From Spirochaetaceae bacterium (GTDB taxonomy: Bacteria > Spirochaetota > Leptospiria > Leptospirales > Leptonemataceae), in contig PCBI01000006.1 in NCBI GenBank assembly GCA_002730875.1, positions 66,044 through 130,043 on the forward strand: a DNA stretch of 64,000 nt, written 5' to 3'. The translations under genes were made by a program, and so were the position numbers. Positions 10,407 to 18,111 of this stretch are shown piece after piece. Every line of letters begins with the position of its first letter. Position 1 is the first letter of the stretch. The notes under the pieces are model-generated. The model was not told where the DNA came from. It ran no database searches and was given only the letters and a program-made list of their open reading frames with translations.

Positions 10407-11213
10407 ATGAACTCTAGAAATGTTCGATTCGCTCTTCTAGCGCTGGCCGCCTTCGGGGCCTTCACCATTGCGCGACTGGGCTACAATGTCTACAGGTATG
10501 ATCCTACCGCCGATCTATTGCGCACGGTACAAACGGAAGCGCTGGCGGGAGCGTCTAATGAAGTGCCCTTGAATTATGGGCCGGAAGGCTACTACACCCG
10601 GTCCAGTTCCATCTGGCTTTCCGTACCGGCCGAGAATTTTCAATCAGCCCAGTCCGGAGCGCTGGATGCCAAAGACCAGGCACGTGTACTCCATAGAAAG
10701 CAAAGCCGTTCGGGCGGTACCGAGTATGCTGCGCTGCAAATACGAATTTCCGAACAAAAGGCCGAAAACATGCTTTCTTCCATGCGAGCGGCCTTCGATG
10801 TTCTTCGCTACGAAGAAAACCGAGCGGACAAAAATGAACAGTTCAGCACTCTGCAGGCAAGACTGGAAGCCCTGCAGCAAACAAAAACACGAATCACAAT
10901 AACACCGGAACAGTTCAAACTTAGCGCTTCCCGCGAATTGAGCGAAGAAGCCGCACAGATTCAGTCCACCTTGCAGGAGTACCAGGCCGCCAGACTACGC
11001 GAACCGGAGCAGGCTCTGACAATCGTTTTTATCAAGGATCCAGGGCTAACGGTAGCGGCCACTGGTTCGTTGGTACTGGACGCCATCTGGTGGAGTATTG
11101 CGCTTTTTGGAGCGCTGGCTATTCTCGCTTTGTTTGGTTTTCTCATATGGAAACTGTTCCAGGGCGGCAGAGATCTGCTCGGAAAGGCAGCCCGCGAAGG
11201 CAGTAACGTGTAG
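10407..11213 (+). CDS. Two-TM envelope protein, DUF4349-like layout
   Basis: A 268-residue protein with an N-terminal signal/TM segment (VRFALLALAAFGAFTIA), an extracytoplasmic region with a long coiled coil (about residues 130-200, including FSTLQARLEALQQTK and EEAAQIQSTLQEYQAARLRE) and a C-terminal TM segment (WSIALFGALAILALFGFLIW). The order of a VPAENF-type strand pair, coiled coil, beta return and C-terminal TM is like DUF4349 proteins, but I cannot confirm homology. It is monocistronic, with its own strong promoter, and converges on the chemoreceptor gene. Function unknown. Confidence 0.7.
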   Translation: MNSRNVRFALLALAAFGAFTIARLGYNVYRYDPTADLLRTVQTEALAGASNEVPLNYGPEGYYTRSSSIWLSVPAENFQSAQSGALDAKDQARVLHRKQSRSGGTEYAALQIRISEQKAENMLSSMRAAFDVLRYEENRADKNEQFSTLQARLEALQQTKTRITITPEQFKLSASRELSEEAAQIQSTLQEYQAARLREPEQALTIVFIKDPGLTVAATGSLVLDAIWWSIALFGALAILALFGFLIWKLFQGGRDLLGKAAREGSNV

Positions 11214-11250
11214 CAATTCGCAAGCCCCCGTCAGGCCTGGCTACTACAAC

Positions 11251-12825
11251 TCAGTTTTCGTTCTTTTCCAGTGTGGCCGCCAGGTGCTGCTTCTCCATTT
11301 CCAGGGACTCAACCACGGAACGAATGGCCGAAACGGCCCCGGACAGCTCTTCCAGTTCTTTGCGCAGAGTGGCCAGGTCGCCGTCCGCTCTTCGCGTCTG
11401 TTCGGCCTGACTTTCGGTGCGTTCTTTCATCTGACCGGCCACATTCTGAATCTCCAGAGTGGCCTTCTGTATGTCCGAAAAGAATCCCTGTTGCTTCGAA
11501 ATCAGACCGTGGATTTCCTGGGTTCGCGTCTGCATATGCTCGGAGCGTTCATGGATCTTCTGCATGGTGCTTCCCATGTTTCGCACAAGACCCGCCCCTT
11601 CCATGGTTTGATCATGACTCCGGCGAATTAGATTTTCGATTTCGCTTGCATGGCGACTGGACATCTCGGCCAGTTTACCCACTTCAGAAGCGACAACTGA
11701 AAAGCCCCTTCCCTCTTCGCCGGCCCGGGCCGCTTCAATGGCGGCGTTCAGGGCCAGCAGGTTGGTCCTTTCCGCAATCTCGTTAATGATATCCAGAATT
11801 TCAAAGATCCGATTGGAGCTTTCCTGAATGCCTTCCATTCCTGTGAGAGTCTTCTGAAGCGTGCCTTCCCCTTCCGTCAAAAGGTCCATGATTTGTTGCG
11901 AGCCGGTTAGATTCATTTCGCTGGAACGTGTGATGTCTTCCATTCGGGCGCGAAACTTGAGCACTAGATCCGTATTGGACTGACAGAGTTGATCCTGTCT
12001 TGAAGCGCCGGCGGCCATTTCTTGCATCTCGCCGCTTACAGTTCGAATCAGATCTCCGGTATGCTCCAGGGCATCCTTCTGATGCACTCCGGTGGCATCC
12101 AGGGTCTGTACGCTTAGCTTTAATTCCTGGATTTGATCTCCCAGACTCTGAACCACTGAGCGGGCGCTTCGCAGAAGCTCGGAAAGCAGCTTGAAGCGTT
12201 GCTGGGATTCCTCCCTTTCTTCGTTTACTTTGAAGATCATCTTTCGAATCATTCGCGTTGCCATAGACAGCGCCACGGAAAGACCCAGCATAAAGATGGA
12301 AGCAATGATGAGATCCACCGGGCTGAGAAAGTCGGGCTGCTGACTGCCTTTCTTTATGCTCCAGGCAACGGGAGTTACTTCAACAATCAGAAAATGCAGA
12401 CCGGCGTTTACCGCCACAGCCAGAAGGCCGGTGACCGTAACCAACCGCGGAGAAAAGCGCAACACCGAAGCGGCAATCAATACATAAAACAGTCCGTGTC
12501 GGGTTGCATTTCTTACAGCCCATTCATGGCCATCTTCTACGAAAACATGACCCAGAAGCACAACAAACAATCCCAGCATTTCGCCCACGGCAAATGCATA
12601 CTTCATGAACGGTTTGTATTTATGGTACCGAATCGCCAGATAGGAAAGGACGAACACCAGCGAATAGATCCCGATGCCTGCCAGATAGAAAAGCGTCTGC
12701 TGGAGCCTGGCGCTTCCGGTGAAGAATCCAACAGCTGTACCGGCCAGAAAAATGACGATTAGAAGTATGCGAAGACGGCCGGTAAGCCTCTCTCCGTCCA
12801 TCTCAAAGGCAAGCTGACGGTTCAT
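11251..12825 (-). CDS. Methyl-accepting chemotaxis protein, multi-TM type without HAMP
   Basis: A 524-residue chemoreceptor. The N-terminal 210 residues contain about six TM helices with only short loops, so there is no periplasmic ligand domain. There is no recognisable HAMP domain. The signalling hairpin is clear: its tip reads [19 protein letters not shown] followed by [16 protein letters not shown], which contacts CheA/CheW. Flanking Glu/Gln-rich helices would carry methylation sites. No C-terminal CheR-tethering pentapeptide is seen (it ends LEKNEN). The multi-TM input suggests sensing of a membrane or energy state, which is inference. It lies 11 bases after the permease gene and may be co-transcribed with it. 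Confidence 0.9.
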   Translation of the reverse strand: MNRQLAFEMDGERLTGRLRILLIVIFLAGTAVGFFTGSARLQQTLFYLAGIGIYSLVFVLSYLAIRYHKYKPFMKYAFAVGEMLGLFVVLLGHVFVEDGHEWAVRNATRHGLFYVLIAASVLRFSPRLVTVTGLLAVAVNAGLHFLIVEVTPVAWSIKKGSQQPDFLSPVDLIIASIFMLGLSVALSMATRMIRKMIFKVNEEREESQQRFKLLSELLRSARSVVQSLGDQIQELKLSVQTLDATGVHQKDALEHTGDLIRTVSGEMQEMAAGASRQDQLCQSNTDLVLKFRARMEDITRSSEMNLTGSQQIMDLLTEGEGTLQKTLTGMEGIQESSNRIFEILDIINEIAERTNLLALNAAIEAARAGEEGRGFSVVASEVGKLAEMSSRHASEIENLIRRSHDQTMEGAGLVRNMGSTMQKIHERSEHMQTRTQEIHGLISKQQGFFSDIQKATLEIQNVAGQMKERTESQAEQTRRADGDLATLRKELEELSGAVSAIRSVVESLEMEKQHLAATLEKNEN

Positions 12826-12836
12826 GGAGAACAGTT

Positions 12837-14537
12837 TTACGATCGGCGGCGGGAGATGGCAAGCCTAAGATCTTCTTCAGACTCTTCATCGGAAGAATTT
12901 CCATTTGTAATGGAGTTACGCTTTTTTGCATCGCCACGGGCCGTGGTTGAGCGGGCACCCGCATCCACAGAATGACCGGATGAACCATTCCGGTCCGTGC
13001 TTTCATTCATGGTCTGCGGACCTTTGCCGTTTACGCCGGAGTCTTCGGGCATGGGATAGTCCGGATATTCTGAAAAGCCAGACCGACCGTGGTCCGCATC
13101 ATCATCGTCCTCTTCCAGAAACTCGCCTGTACCATGAAACAGGGGTAGGTTCATAAGCGTTTGCCGTAGCTCTTCGTGGTTTTTTCCGCGATGAACTATG
13201 CGCATCCAGGCAAAGTAAAGGGGAACTCCGGAAAGCACTACAGCCAGAGCAATCAAACACTCTTCGTAAGAGTACAGCAAGCTGGCCACCATTACGAATA
13301 TCGAAACGCCAATGAAGAAGAGCGGAGTCAGCGGATACCAGGGAGTTTTGTAATGCCCCTGAAGATCCGGGCGATCTTTTCTGAGTTTCATCAGTCCGGC
13401 CACCGCCACAACGGGAAAGATGGCCAGAGCAAATCCCATATAGGTCTGAATCTGTTCGTAGGTTCCGCTGACAATGTAGATGATGGCAAGTAATCCCTGC
13501 AGCAGAAAGCTTACAATGGGCGTACCGAATTTGGGCGATACCCTGGAAGCAGCCTGAAAGAACAGGTTATCCCGGGCCATGGCAAAGTAGACACGGGGGC
13601 CCAGCATGATTGTGGCCGAAAGCGTAGAAATCAGGATGAAAAAGAATCCCAGATTGAACAGTGCGGATACTTTTGCGCCGAACAGGCTACCGGCGCTCAT
13701 GGCTGCCACGGCCTTTTCGCCGGCAAGGCTTTCGGCGGGAACGGCCAGGTAGTATACCAGGTTCAGCAAGATGTACAGCGTAGTGGTGAGCAGGGTTCCT
13801 ATGATGAGCGCTCGAGGCAGGGTCTTCTTCGGATCCTTAACTTCTTCGGCCAGATAGGCGGCGCTGTTCCACCCGCTGTAGGCAAAAGTTACGTATAGAA
13901 GACCAACACCGGTACCACCCCAGGCGATGGCATTTCCCGGAGTAACGGTTTCTGTCACCGGCATATCCTTCACCAGCAGGGCCACATACAGTCCCGCGCC
14001 CACGAAAGCGACCACCAGACTCAGTTTAACCACGGTTAAGACATTTTGCAGATAGCCCCCGGCTCGCACGCCGAACATGTGGATGGCCGTAAATAGCATC
14101 ACCAATCCACAAGCCACAATCTTCTGATTCACCGTGGACTGTAGGAAAGGAACCAGCGGTGAGGATGGGTCCAGCAAAGCTACGGTCTTCTCTGCATACT
14201 CGCTGGAAAGCAACGCTGCGCTGGCCGCGGGTGCGGAGAAAGCCACCACAAAGGAGACCCAGCCGGTTAAGAAGCTGGGAAGGAGACCAAAAATATTCTT
14301 AAGGTAGACATACTCCCCGCCGGCATGGGGCATGATCGTGGAAAGCTCGGCGTAACAAAGCGCGCCGGAAAGGGCCAGGAGTCCGCCAATCAGCCATAAC
14401 AGAATTACGTACCCCGGATTGGCTACTGCCTGCTGGATGATGCCGGTGTTTCCAAAAATCCCGGACCCGATCATGCTTGCAATAACCACAAGCGTGGCAG
14501 TCCAGAAACCAAGTTGTCTAGTTAATCCGTGGCTCAT
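12837..14537 (-). CDS. APC-family amino acid permease with acidic C-terminal tail
   Basis: A 566-residue transporter with about 12 TM segments. The APC signature is at the N-terminus ([14 protein letters not shown] in TM1, [25 protein letters not shown] in TM2-3), and TM6 carries [22 protein letters not shown]. It imports or exchanges amino acids at the inner membrane. Unusually, about 110 cytoplasmic residues follow the last TM and are rich in Asp, Glu, Ser and Gly (including [15 protein letters not shown] and [14 protein letters not shown]). The start at the ATG 14537 is preferred over an in-frame TTG at 14552; neither has a clear ribosome site. The chemoreceptor gene follows after 11 bases, a possible transport/sensing pair. 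Confidence 0.9.
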   Translation of the reverse strand: MSHGLTRQLGFWTATLVVIASMIGSGIFGNTGIIQQAVANPGYVILLWLIGGLLALSGALCYAELSTIMPHAGGEYVYLKNIFGLLPSFLTGWVSFVVAFSAPAASAALLSSEYAEKTVALLDPSSPLVPFLQSTVNQKIVACGLVMLFTAIHMFGVRAGGYLQNVLTVVKLSLVVAFVGAGLYVALLVKDMPVTETVTPGNAIAWGGTGVGLLYVTFAYSGWNSAAYLAEEVKDPKKTLPRALIIGTLLTTTLYILLNLVYYLAVPAESLAGEKAVAAMSAGSLFGAKVSALFNLGFFFILISTLSATIMLGPRVYFAMARDNLFFQAASRVSPKFGTPIVSFLLQGLLAIIYIVSGTYEQIQTYMGFALAIFPVVAVAGLMKLRKDRPDLQGHYKTPWYPLTPLFFIGVSIFVMVASLLYSYEECLIALAVVLSGVPLYFAWMRIVHRGKNHEELRQTLMNLPLFHGTGEFLEEDDDDADHGRSGFSEYPDYPMPEDSGVNGKGPQTMNESTDRNGSSGHSVDAGARSTTARGDAKKRNSITNGNSSDEESEEDLRLAISRRRS

Positions 14538-14734
14538 GGGGGGAGGGGTCAAAATGACTTAATCGCAGAAAGGGCCCCTGAGGGCAAATTCTTATTGACA
14601 TAACACATACCTTTTTTGATCAACCGGAGTGTCCTTTTTTCCCCGTTCTGAAGGCATATAGCCGCAAAGGATACTGGCGTACTGACCCCTGCCAAAAAAC
14701 CCCGAAACACAATAGAGATACTTCAGAGTTACAA

Positions 14735-15952
14735 ATGAAAGCTACCCCGATAACCACGATTCTACTAACTGCAATCCTACTTCTGGCTACTGGTTGCGGG
14801 CCTACCAATCCAGGGGACGGCGCTTCAAATTCATCTTCGCAGGAAAAGCCCGAGCAATTGAATTCTTTTTTGCTGGGTTATGACGGACTTAGCGACCCGG
14901 AATTACAGAAGAAAGCCGACTATCTGGCCGGCAAGAAGGACGCCTATCAGTCCAAGAGCTTTGCCGAACACTCTACAGCCTTTGATCGCATCTGGAAGAA
15001 AGGGGAAGATCTGCGACTTAAGCAGATTCGAACCTGGGGCCGCGATGAGTTTGCTCCCCTGTGCAAAGAAACCGCTACTGTATTTTATCCATTTGGAGGG
15101 GCCGATATCCTGCACTCCGCGCTGTTTTTTCCCTGCGGCCGAAACACGGTCATGATTGGACTGGAACCTCCGGGCACTGTAGCCGATCTCTCCAGCATGT
15201 CGGAGCCGGCCCGCAGACGATACCTGGGCGCGGTGCGACAATCCCTGTTTAGCATTATTGAGTTCTCCTTTTTTCGAACCCTGGCAATGCGCGATGACTT
15301 CGCAAATGTGTTGGATGGCGTAGCTCCGGTTCTGGTTGTCTTTCTTGCGCGCCTGGACTACGAGCTACTGGCCATCCGGGAGATTCGAATCGTTTCCGAC
15401 GGAAAGACTGTAACTCGATCCGCTTATGAATCCATGAAAAAAGAGAAACCGGAACTGAGCGCCGTCCCCGGAGTGCAGATCTTTTATCGCACGGAATCCG
15501 AAGGACCGGTGCACAGCGTGGCCTATTTCTCCACCGATATTTCCAACGGCGGCCTGAAAGAAACGCCCTACTTCCTACCCGCCATCAAGAGCGCTTTTTC
15601 TGATCCAACCATCGGATACCTGAAGGCCGCTTCTTACTTGATGCACAGGGATTCATTTTCGGACATCCGAAGCTTCATTATGGACGAAACAGAATTCCTT
15701 TTAGGCGATAGCTCGGGAATCCCAATAAAGTACATGAAGGACGGCCGATGGGATCTTACCTACTACGGTCGATACGACCAGCCCATCAATCTGTTTAGAG
15801 TGCGTCACCAGCCCGATCTCAAAGCGGACTTCCGAAACAAAGAGAACGATATCCGACCACTGCCTTTCGGTATCGGCTACAACTACATCAAGGGCACCTC
15901 GCACATGGTCCTGGGGACAAAAAAGGCGTCCGCGCCCGAAGCCAAAGAGTAA
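14735..15952 (+). CDS. Lipoprotein of unknown function
   Basis: A 405-residue protein with a good lipoprotein signal (TTILLTAILLLATGC, Cys about residue 21) followed by a short Gly/Asn/Ser linker. The mature part is mixed alpha/beta with no motif I recognise. Phrases such as VFYPFGGADILHSALFFPCGRNTVMIGLEPPG and PYFLPAIKSAFSDPTIGYLKAASYLMHRDSF are distinctive enough for a profile search. It is monocistronic and is followed by a 9-bp-stem hairpin shared with the convergent flavodoxin gene. The 182-base gap upstream separates it from the divergent permease. Confidence 0.75.
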   Translation: MKATPITTILLTAILLLATGCGPTNPGDGASNSSSQEKPEQLNSFLLGYDGLSDPELQKKADYLAGKKDAYQSKSFAEHSTAFDRIWKKGEDLRLKQIRTWGRDEFAPLCKETATVFYPFGGADILHSALFFPCGRNTVMIGLEPPGTVADLSSMSEPARRRYLGAVRQSLFSIIEFSFFRTLAMRDDFANVLDGVAPVLVVFLARLDYELLAIREIRIVSDGKTVTRSAYESMKKEKPELSAVPGVQIFYRTESEGPVHSVAYFSTDISNGGLKETPYFLPAIKSAFSDPTIGYLKAASYLMHRDSFSDIRSFIMDETEFLLGDSSGIPIKYMKDGRWDLTYYGRYDQPINLFRVRHQPDLKADFRNKENDIRPLPFGIGYNYIKGTSHMVLGTKKASAPEAKE

Positions 15953-16013
15953 CGTCGATGGGCAGGAACGTGCCAATCCAGGTCCGGGTCGAATAACTAC
16001 TGCCTGCAGTCGC

Positions 16014-16042
16014 TGCAGCCGGCTCACAGACAACCGGCTGCA
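16014..16042. terminator. Hairpin between convergent genes
   Basis: A perfect 9-bp inverted repeat (TGCAGCCGG at 16014-16022 and CCGGCTGCA at 16034-16042, 11-base loop) between the convergent lipoprotein and flavodoxin genes. Neither strand has a T-run after it, so it may terminate only weakly or just stabilise both 3' ends. Confidence 0.4.
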
Positions 16043-16072
16043 ACAAACATACGGCAGCACCGGCGCCGCCCA

Positions 16073-16669
16073 TCAGGCAACAGCGCCAGTCTTGCCGGAG
16101 CGAAGGTCGCGATCCCGGTCCATTCCGTTTTCCCATCGCCGCCGCAGCTCGGCCTTGATTCGTCGCCCCCAGGCGCGAATCGCTTCTGGCTCCCGGTAAT
16201 CTCCTTCTTTCAGACCCTTGATTTTCATCCCCACTCGAAAGGGAATCCGAATCCAATAGGGGATGGCGCTGTAATTCAGGGTACCGGCAAAGCCTTGAAT
16301 ACTGAGCGGCTGGATAGATGTGAGGTTGCGAATCCGATTCTCATATGTCCGCGCCTGTTTTCGTCCGTCCTCCCCTCCGGCCAGACTCAGACAGGAAAAG
16401 AAAAAGGCCACCGACCGTCTTTGTAGCGACTGCTCGTTCGATTCAACGTAGGCGGTCATCTGAGTAAGCCAGCGATCATATCGAATCGCGCTGCCTGCAA
16501 TTACTGCATCGTAATTCTCGGGATCCGGTCCCTTCCTGCCCGGTTCCAGGCGTTGAAGCGAGATCTCGGCAAAATCCTCCAGCTCGGCCGCAATGAGTTC
16601 GGCCATTAGAGCTGTGGATCCTCCTCCGCTGGCATAAAGGACCAGCACCTCGGGTCGGTTCCTATTCAT
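16073..16669 (-). CDS. Flavodoxin-domain protein
   Basis: A 198-residue protein whose first 150 residues fit a flavodoxin fold: EVLVLYASGGGSTALMAE replaces the usual phosphate loop TxSxTGxT, then YDAVIAGSAIRYDRW and FFFSCLSLAGG. Family members bind FMN and carry electrons; HemG-type protoporphyrinogen oxidases are the nearest style. The C-terminus is basic. The start is set by AAAAAAGGAGG ending six bases before the ATG at 16669; the open frame runs further to 16699 but would then begin inside the operator. It is divergent from a TetR gene across a nearly symmetric control region, so it is probably that regulator's target. The reaction is unknown. Confidence 0.78.
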   Translation of the reverse strand: MNRNRPEVLVLYASGGGSTALMAELIAAELEDFAEISLQRLEPGRKGPDPENYDAVIAGSAIRYDRWLTQMTAYVESNEQSLQRRSVAFFFSCLSLAGGEDGRKQARTYENRIRNLTSIQPLSIQGFAGTLNYSAIPYWIRIPFRVGMKIKGLKEGDYREPEAIRAWGRRIKAELRRRWENGMDRDRDLRSGKTGAVA

Positions 16670-16673
16670 GATT

Positions 16674-16752
16674 TCCTCCTTTTTTGACTTGCTTGACACG
16701 CTGTAAAGCTACAGATAGTCAAAAGGAGGCTTGAACTTTACAGCATGTCAAG
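16674..16752. promoter_or_regulatory. Divergent operator/promoter with two interleaved inverted repeats
   Basis: CTTGACACGCTGTAAAG (16692-16708) is matched in inverted form at 16736-16752 with one mismatch in 17. A second inverted pair is CCTCCTTTTTTGACT (16675-16689) against AGTCAAAAGGAGG (16717-16729), differing only by two A/T. Each arm of the first pair carries a TTGACA box and each arm of the second a ribosome site, so the two divergent control regions look like inverted copies. A smaller palindrome CTGTA-AAGC-TACAG lies at 16701-16714. Confidence 0.75.
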
Positions 16753-17341
16753 TAAAAAAGAAAAAATACCCGAGACCAGGTTGAGCATCCTGGAAGCCAC
16801 TCGACAGATCCTGGACAGCCCGAAGCCGCGAGTTCCCAGTATGTCAGAGGTAGCCAAAGCGGCCGGCATCTCGCGACAGGCAGTGTATCTCCATTTCGCA
16901 TCCCGGGCCGAGCTTCTGATTGCCGCCATTCGCTACATCGACGAAAGGCAGGGACTTCCGGCAAGGCTGGCACGGATATATGAGAGCCAGAACTCCACGC
17001 AAATGCTGGATCGTTGCGTTGAAGTGTGGGGCGGCTACTTGCCCGAGATACGAGGCATCGCCCACGTCTTGCTACAACTGAGGGACTCGGACAGCGAAGT
17101 GCTGGAGGCCTGGAATGAAACCGTCAGATGCCTTAAGGACGTTTGCCGGGATTGCATCAAAGCCCTCAAGACCGAAGGCCGATTGGCAGAAGCATGGACC
17201 TTACCTTTGGCCACGGATATGCTCACCGGGATGCTATCCATACCGTGCTGGGACGAACTTCGAAGACTGGGATGGAATAATCAGCAATACATCAAGAACA
17301 TGAAACTGGCCACGCAAAAAACGTTTTGCAAGGATTTCTGA
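16745..17341 (+). CDS. TetR-family transcriptional regulator
   Basis: A 198-residue regulator with a TetR DNA-binding head at residues 12-60: LSILEATRQIL, then the helix-turn-helix MSEVAKAAGISRQAVYLHFASRAELLIAAI. The rest is an all-alpha ligand/dimer domain that cannot be assigned to a ligand. The ATG lies inside the right arm of the inverted repeat at 16736-16752, so a bound regulator would cover its own start and the divergent flavodoxin promoter, as expected for autorepression. The ribosome site AAAAGGAGG ends 15 bases upstream of the ATG, which is longer than usual. The 246 bases after the gene show nothing recognisable. Confidence 0.9.
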   Translation: MSSKKEKIPETRLSILEATRQILDSPKPRVPSMSEVAKAAGISRQAVYLHFASRAELLIAAIRYIDERQGLPARLARIYESQNSTQMLDRCVEVWGGYLPEIRGIAHVLLQLRDSDSEVLEAWNETVRCLKDVCRDCIKALKTEGRLAEAWTLPLATDMLTGMLSIPCWDELRRLGWNNQQYIKNMKLATQKTFCKDF

Positions 17342-17587
17342 TTGGCCAGCCTCGAAGGAAACCGGACCCACCAGGGGCTCTGTGCGCTGATAGCTGATCG
17401 GCGCCGAACAGCCGAATTCGGGAAACCGCTACGGCGGCGCAGCCCTTGGCTGAATTCGGATCTACACTGTGTGCATCGCTGGCGACATCGGGGGCCGCTT
17501 GCCTGACGGAATCGGTGACCGGGTTATCGGGAGTCGTATAAGTAGTCCGATGGGTGAGCGTGCTGCAATAGCTAGAAGAGGAGTAGG

Positions 17588-18073
17588 CTACTCGATTTCG
17601 GTCTGCAACGGAAGAGCAATTTGTCCGGTACGAGCCACTTCCAGGATTCCAAAGGGCTCCAGCATGGTCAGCAGACTATTCACCTGACGGGGGCTTCCCT
17701 GCATTTCGATTAGCATGGACTCGGGCATAATTTCCTGAATGCGACCATGGAAGACTTCTACGATACCGAAAATCTGCGTTCGGTCGTCTTTCTTGCAGGA
17801 TACTCGAATCAGAATTAGCTCTCGGATCACCGAATCGTGGTAGGGAAGCGCCCGCACCTCGATTACATCCGCCAGTTTAAGAAGCTGTCCCTGAAACTGT
17901 GTAAGAACCCGATCATCCCCCCGTAGGACAATGGTGATTACGGACACGCCTGGCTCATGAGTCACTCCCACGGCAATGCTGTCGATGTTGTATCCCCGAC
18001 GGGTGAACAGCCCGGAAACATGGCTCATCACACCAGGTTTGTTTCTTACTACAATGGACAATAAATGCTTCAT
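17588..18073 (-). CDS. ilvH: Acetolactate synthase small (regulatory) subunit
   Basis: A 161-residue protein with an N-terminal ACT domain (HLLSIVVRNKPGVMSHVSGLF then GYNIDSIAVG) and the conserved second half (RELILIRV, VDSLLTMLEPFGILEVARTG-like). It confers valine feedback on the large subunit IlvB/IlvI in branched-chain amino acid synthesis. Length is normal for IlvH/IlvN. The large subunit gene is not in the window. It diverges from sppA with 38 bases between starts. Confidence 0.95.
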   Translation of the reverse strand: MKHLLSIVVRNKPGVMSHVSGLFTRRGYNIDSIAVGVTHEPGVSVITIVLRGDDRVLTQFQGQLLKLADVIEVRALPYHDSVIRELILIRVSCKKDDRTQIFGIVEVFHGRIQEIMPESMLIEMQGSPRQVNSLLTMLEPFGILEVARTGQIALPLQTEIE

Positions 18074-18111
18074 CTATCGAGTCAGTGCCCCTCTAGCTGA
18101 TACCGGGTCAA

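Noticed and set aside
17342-17587. A small gene or RNA between the TetR and ilvH genes
   Set aside because: No start with a ribosome site, no hairpin with a T-run and no tRNA-like arms could be found; only a repeated GAATTCGG was noted.
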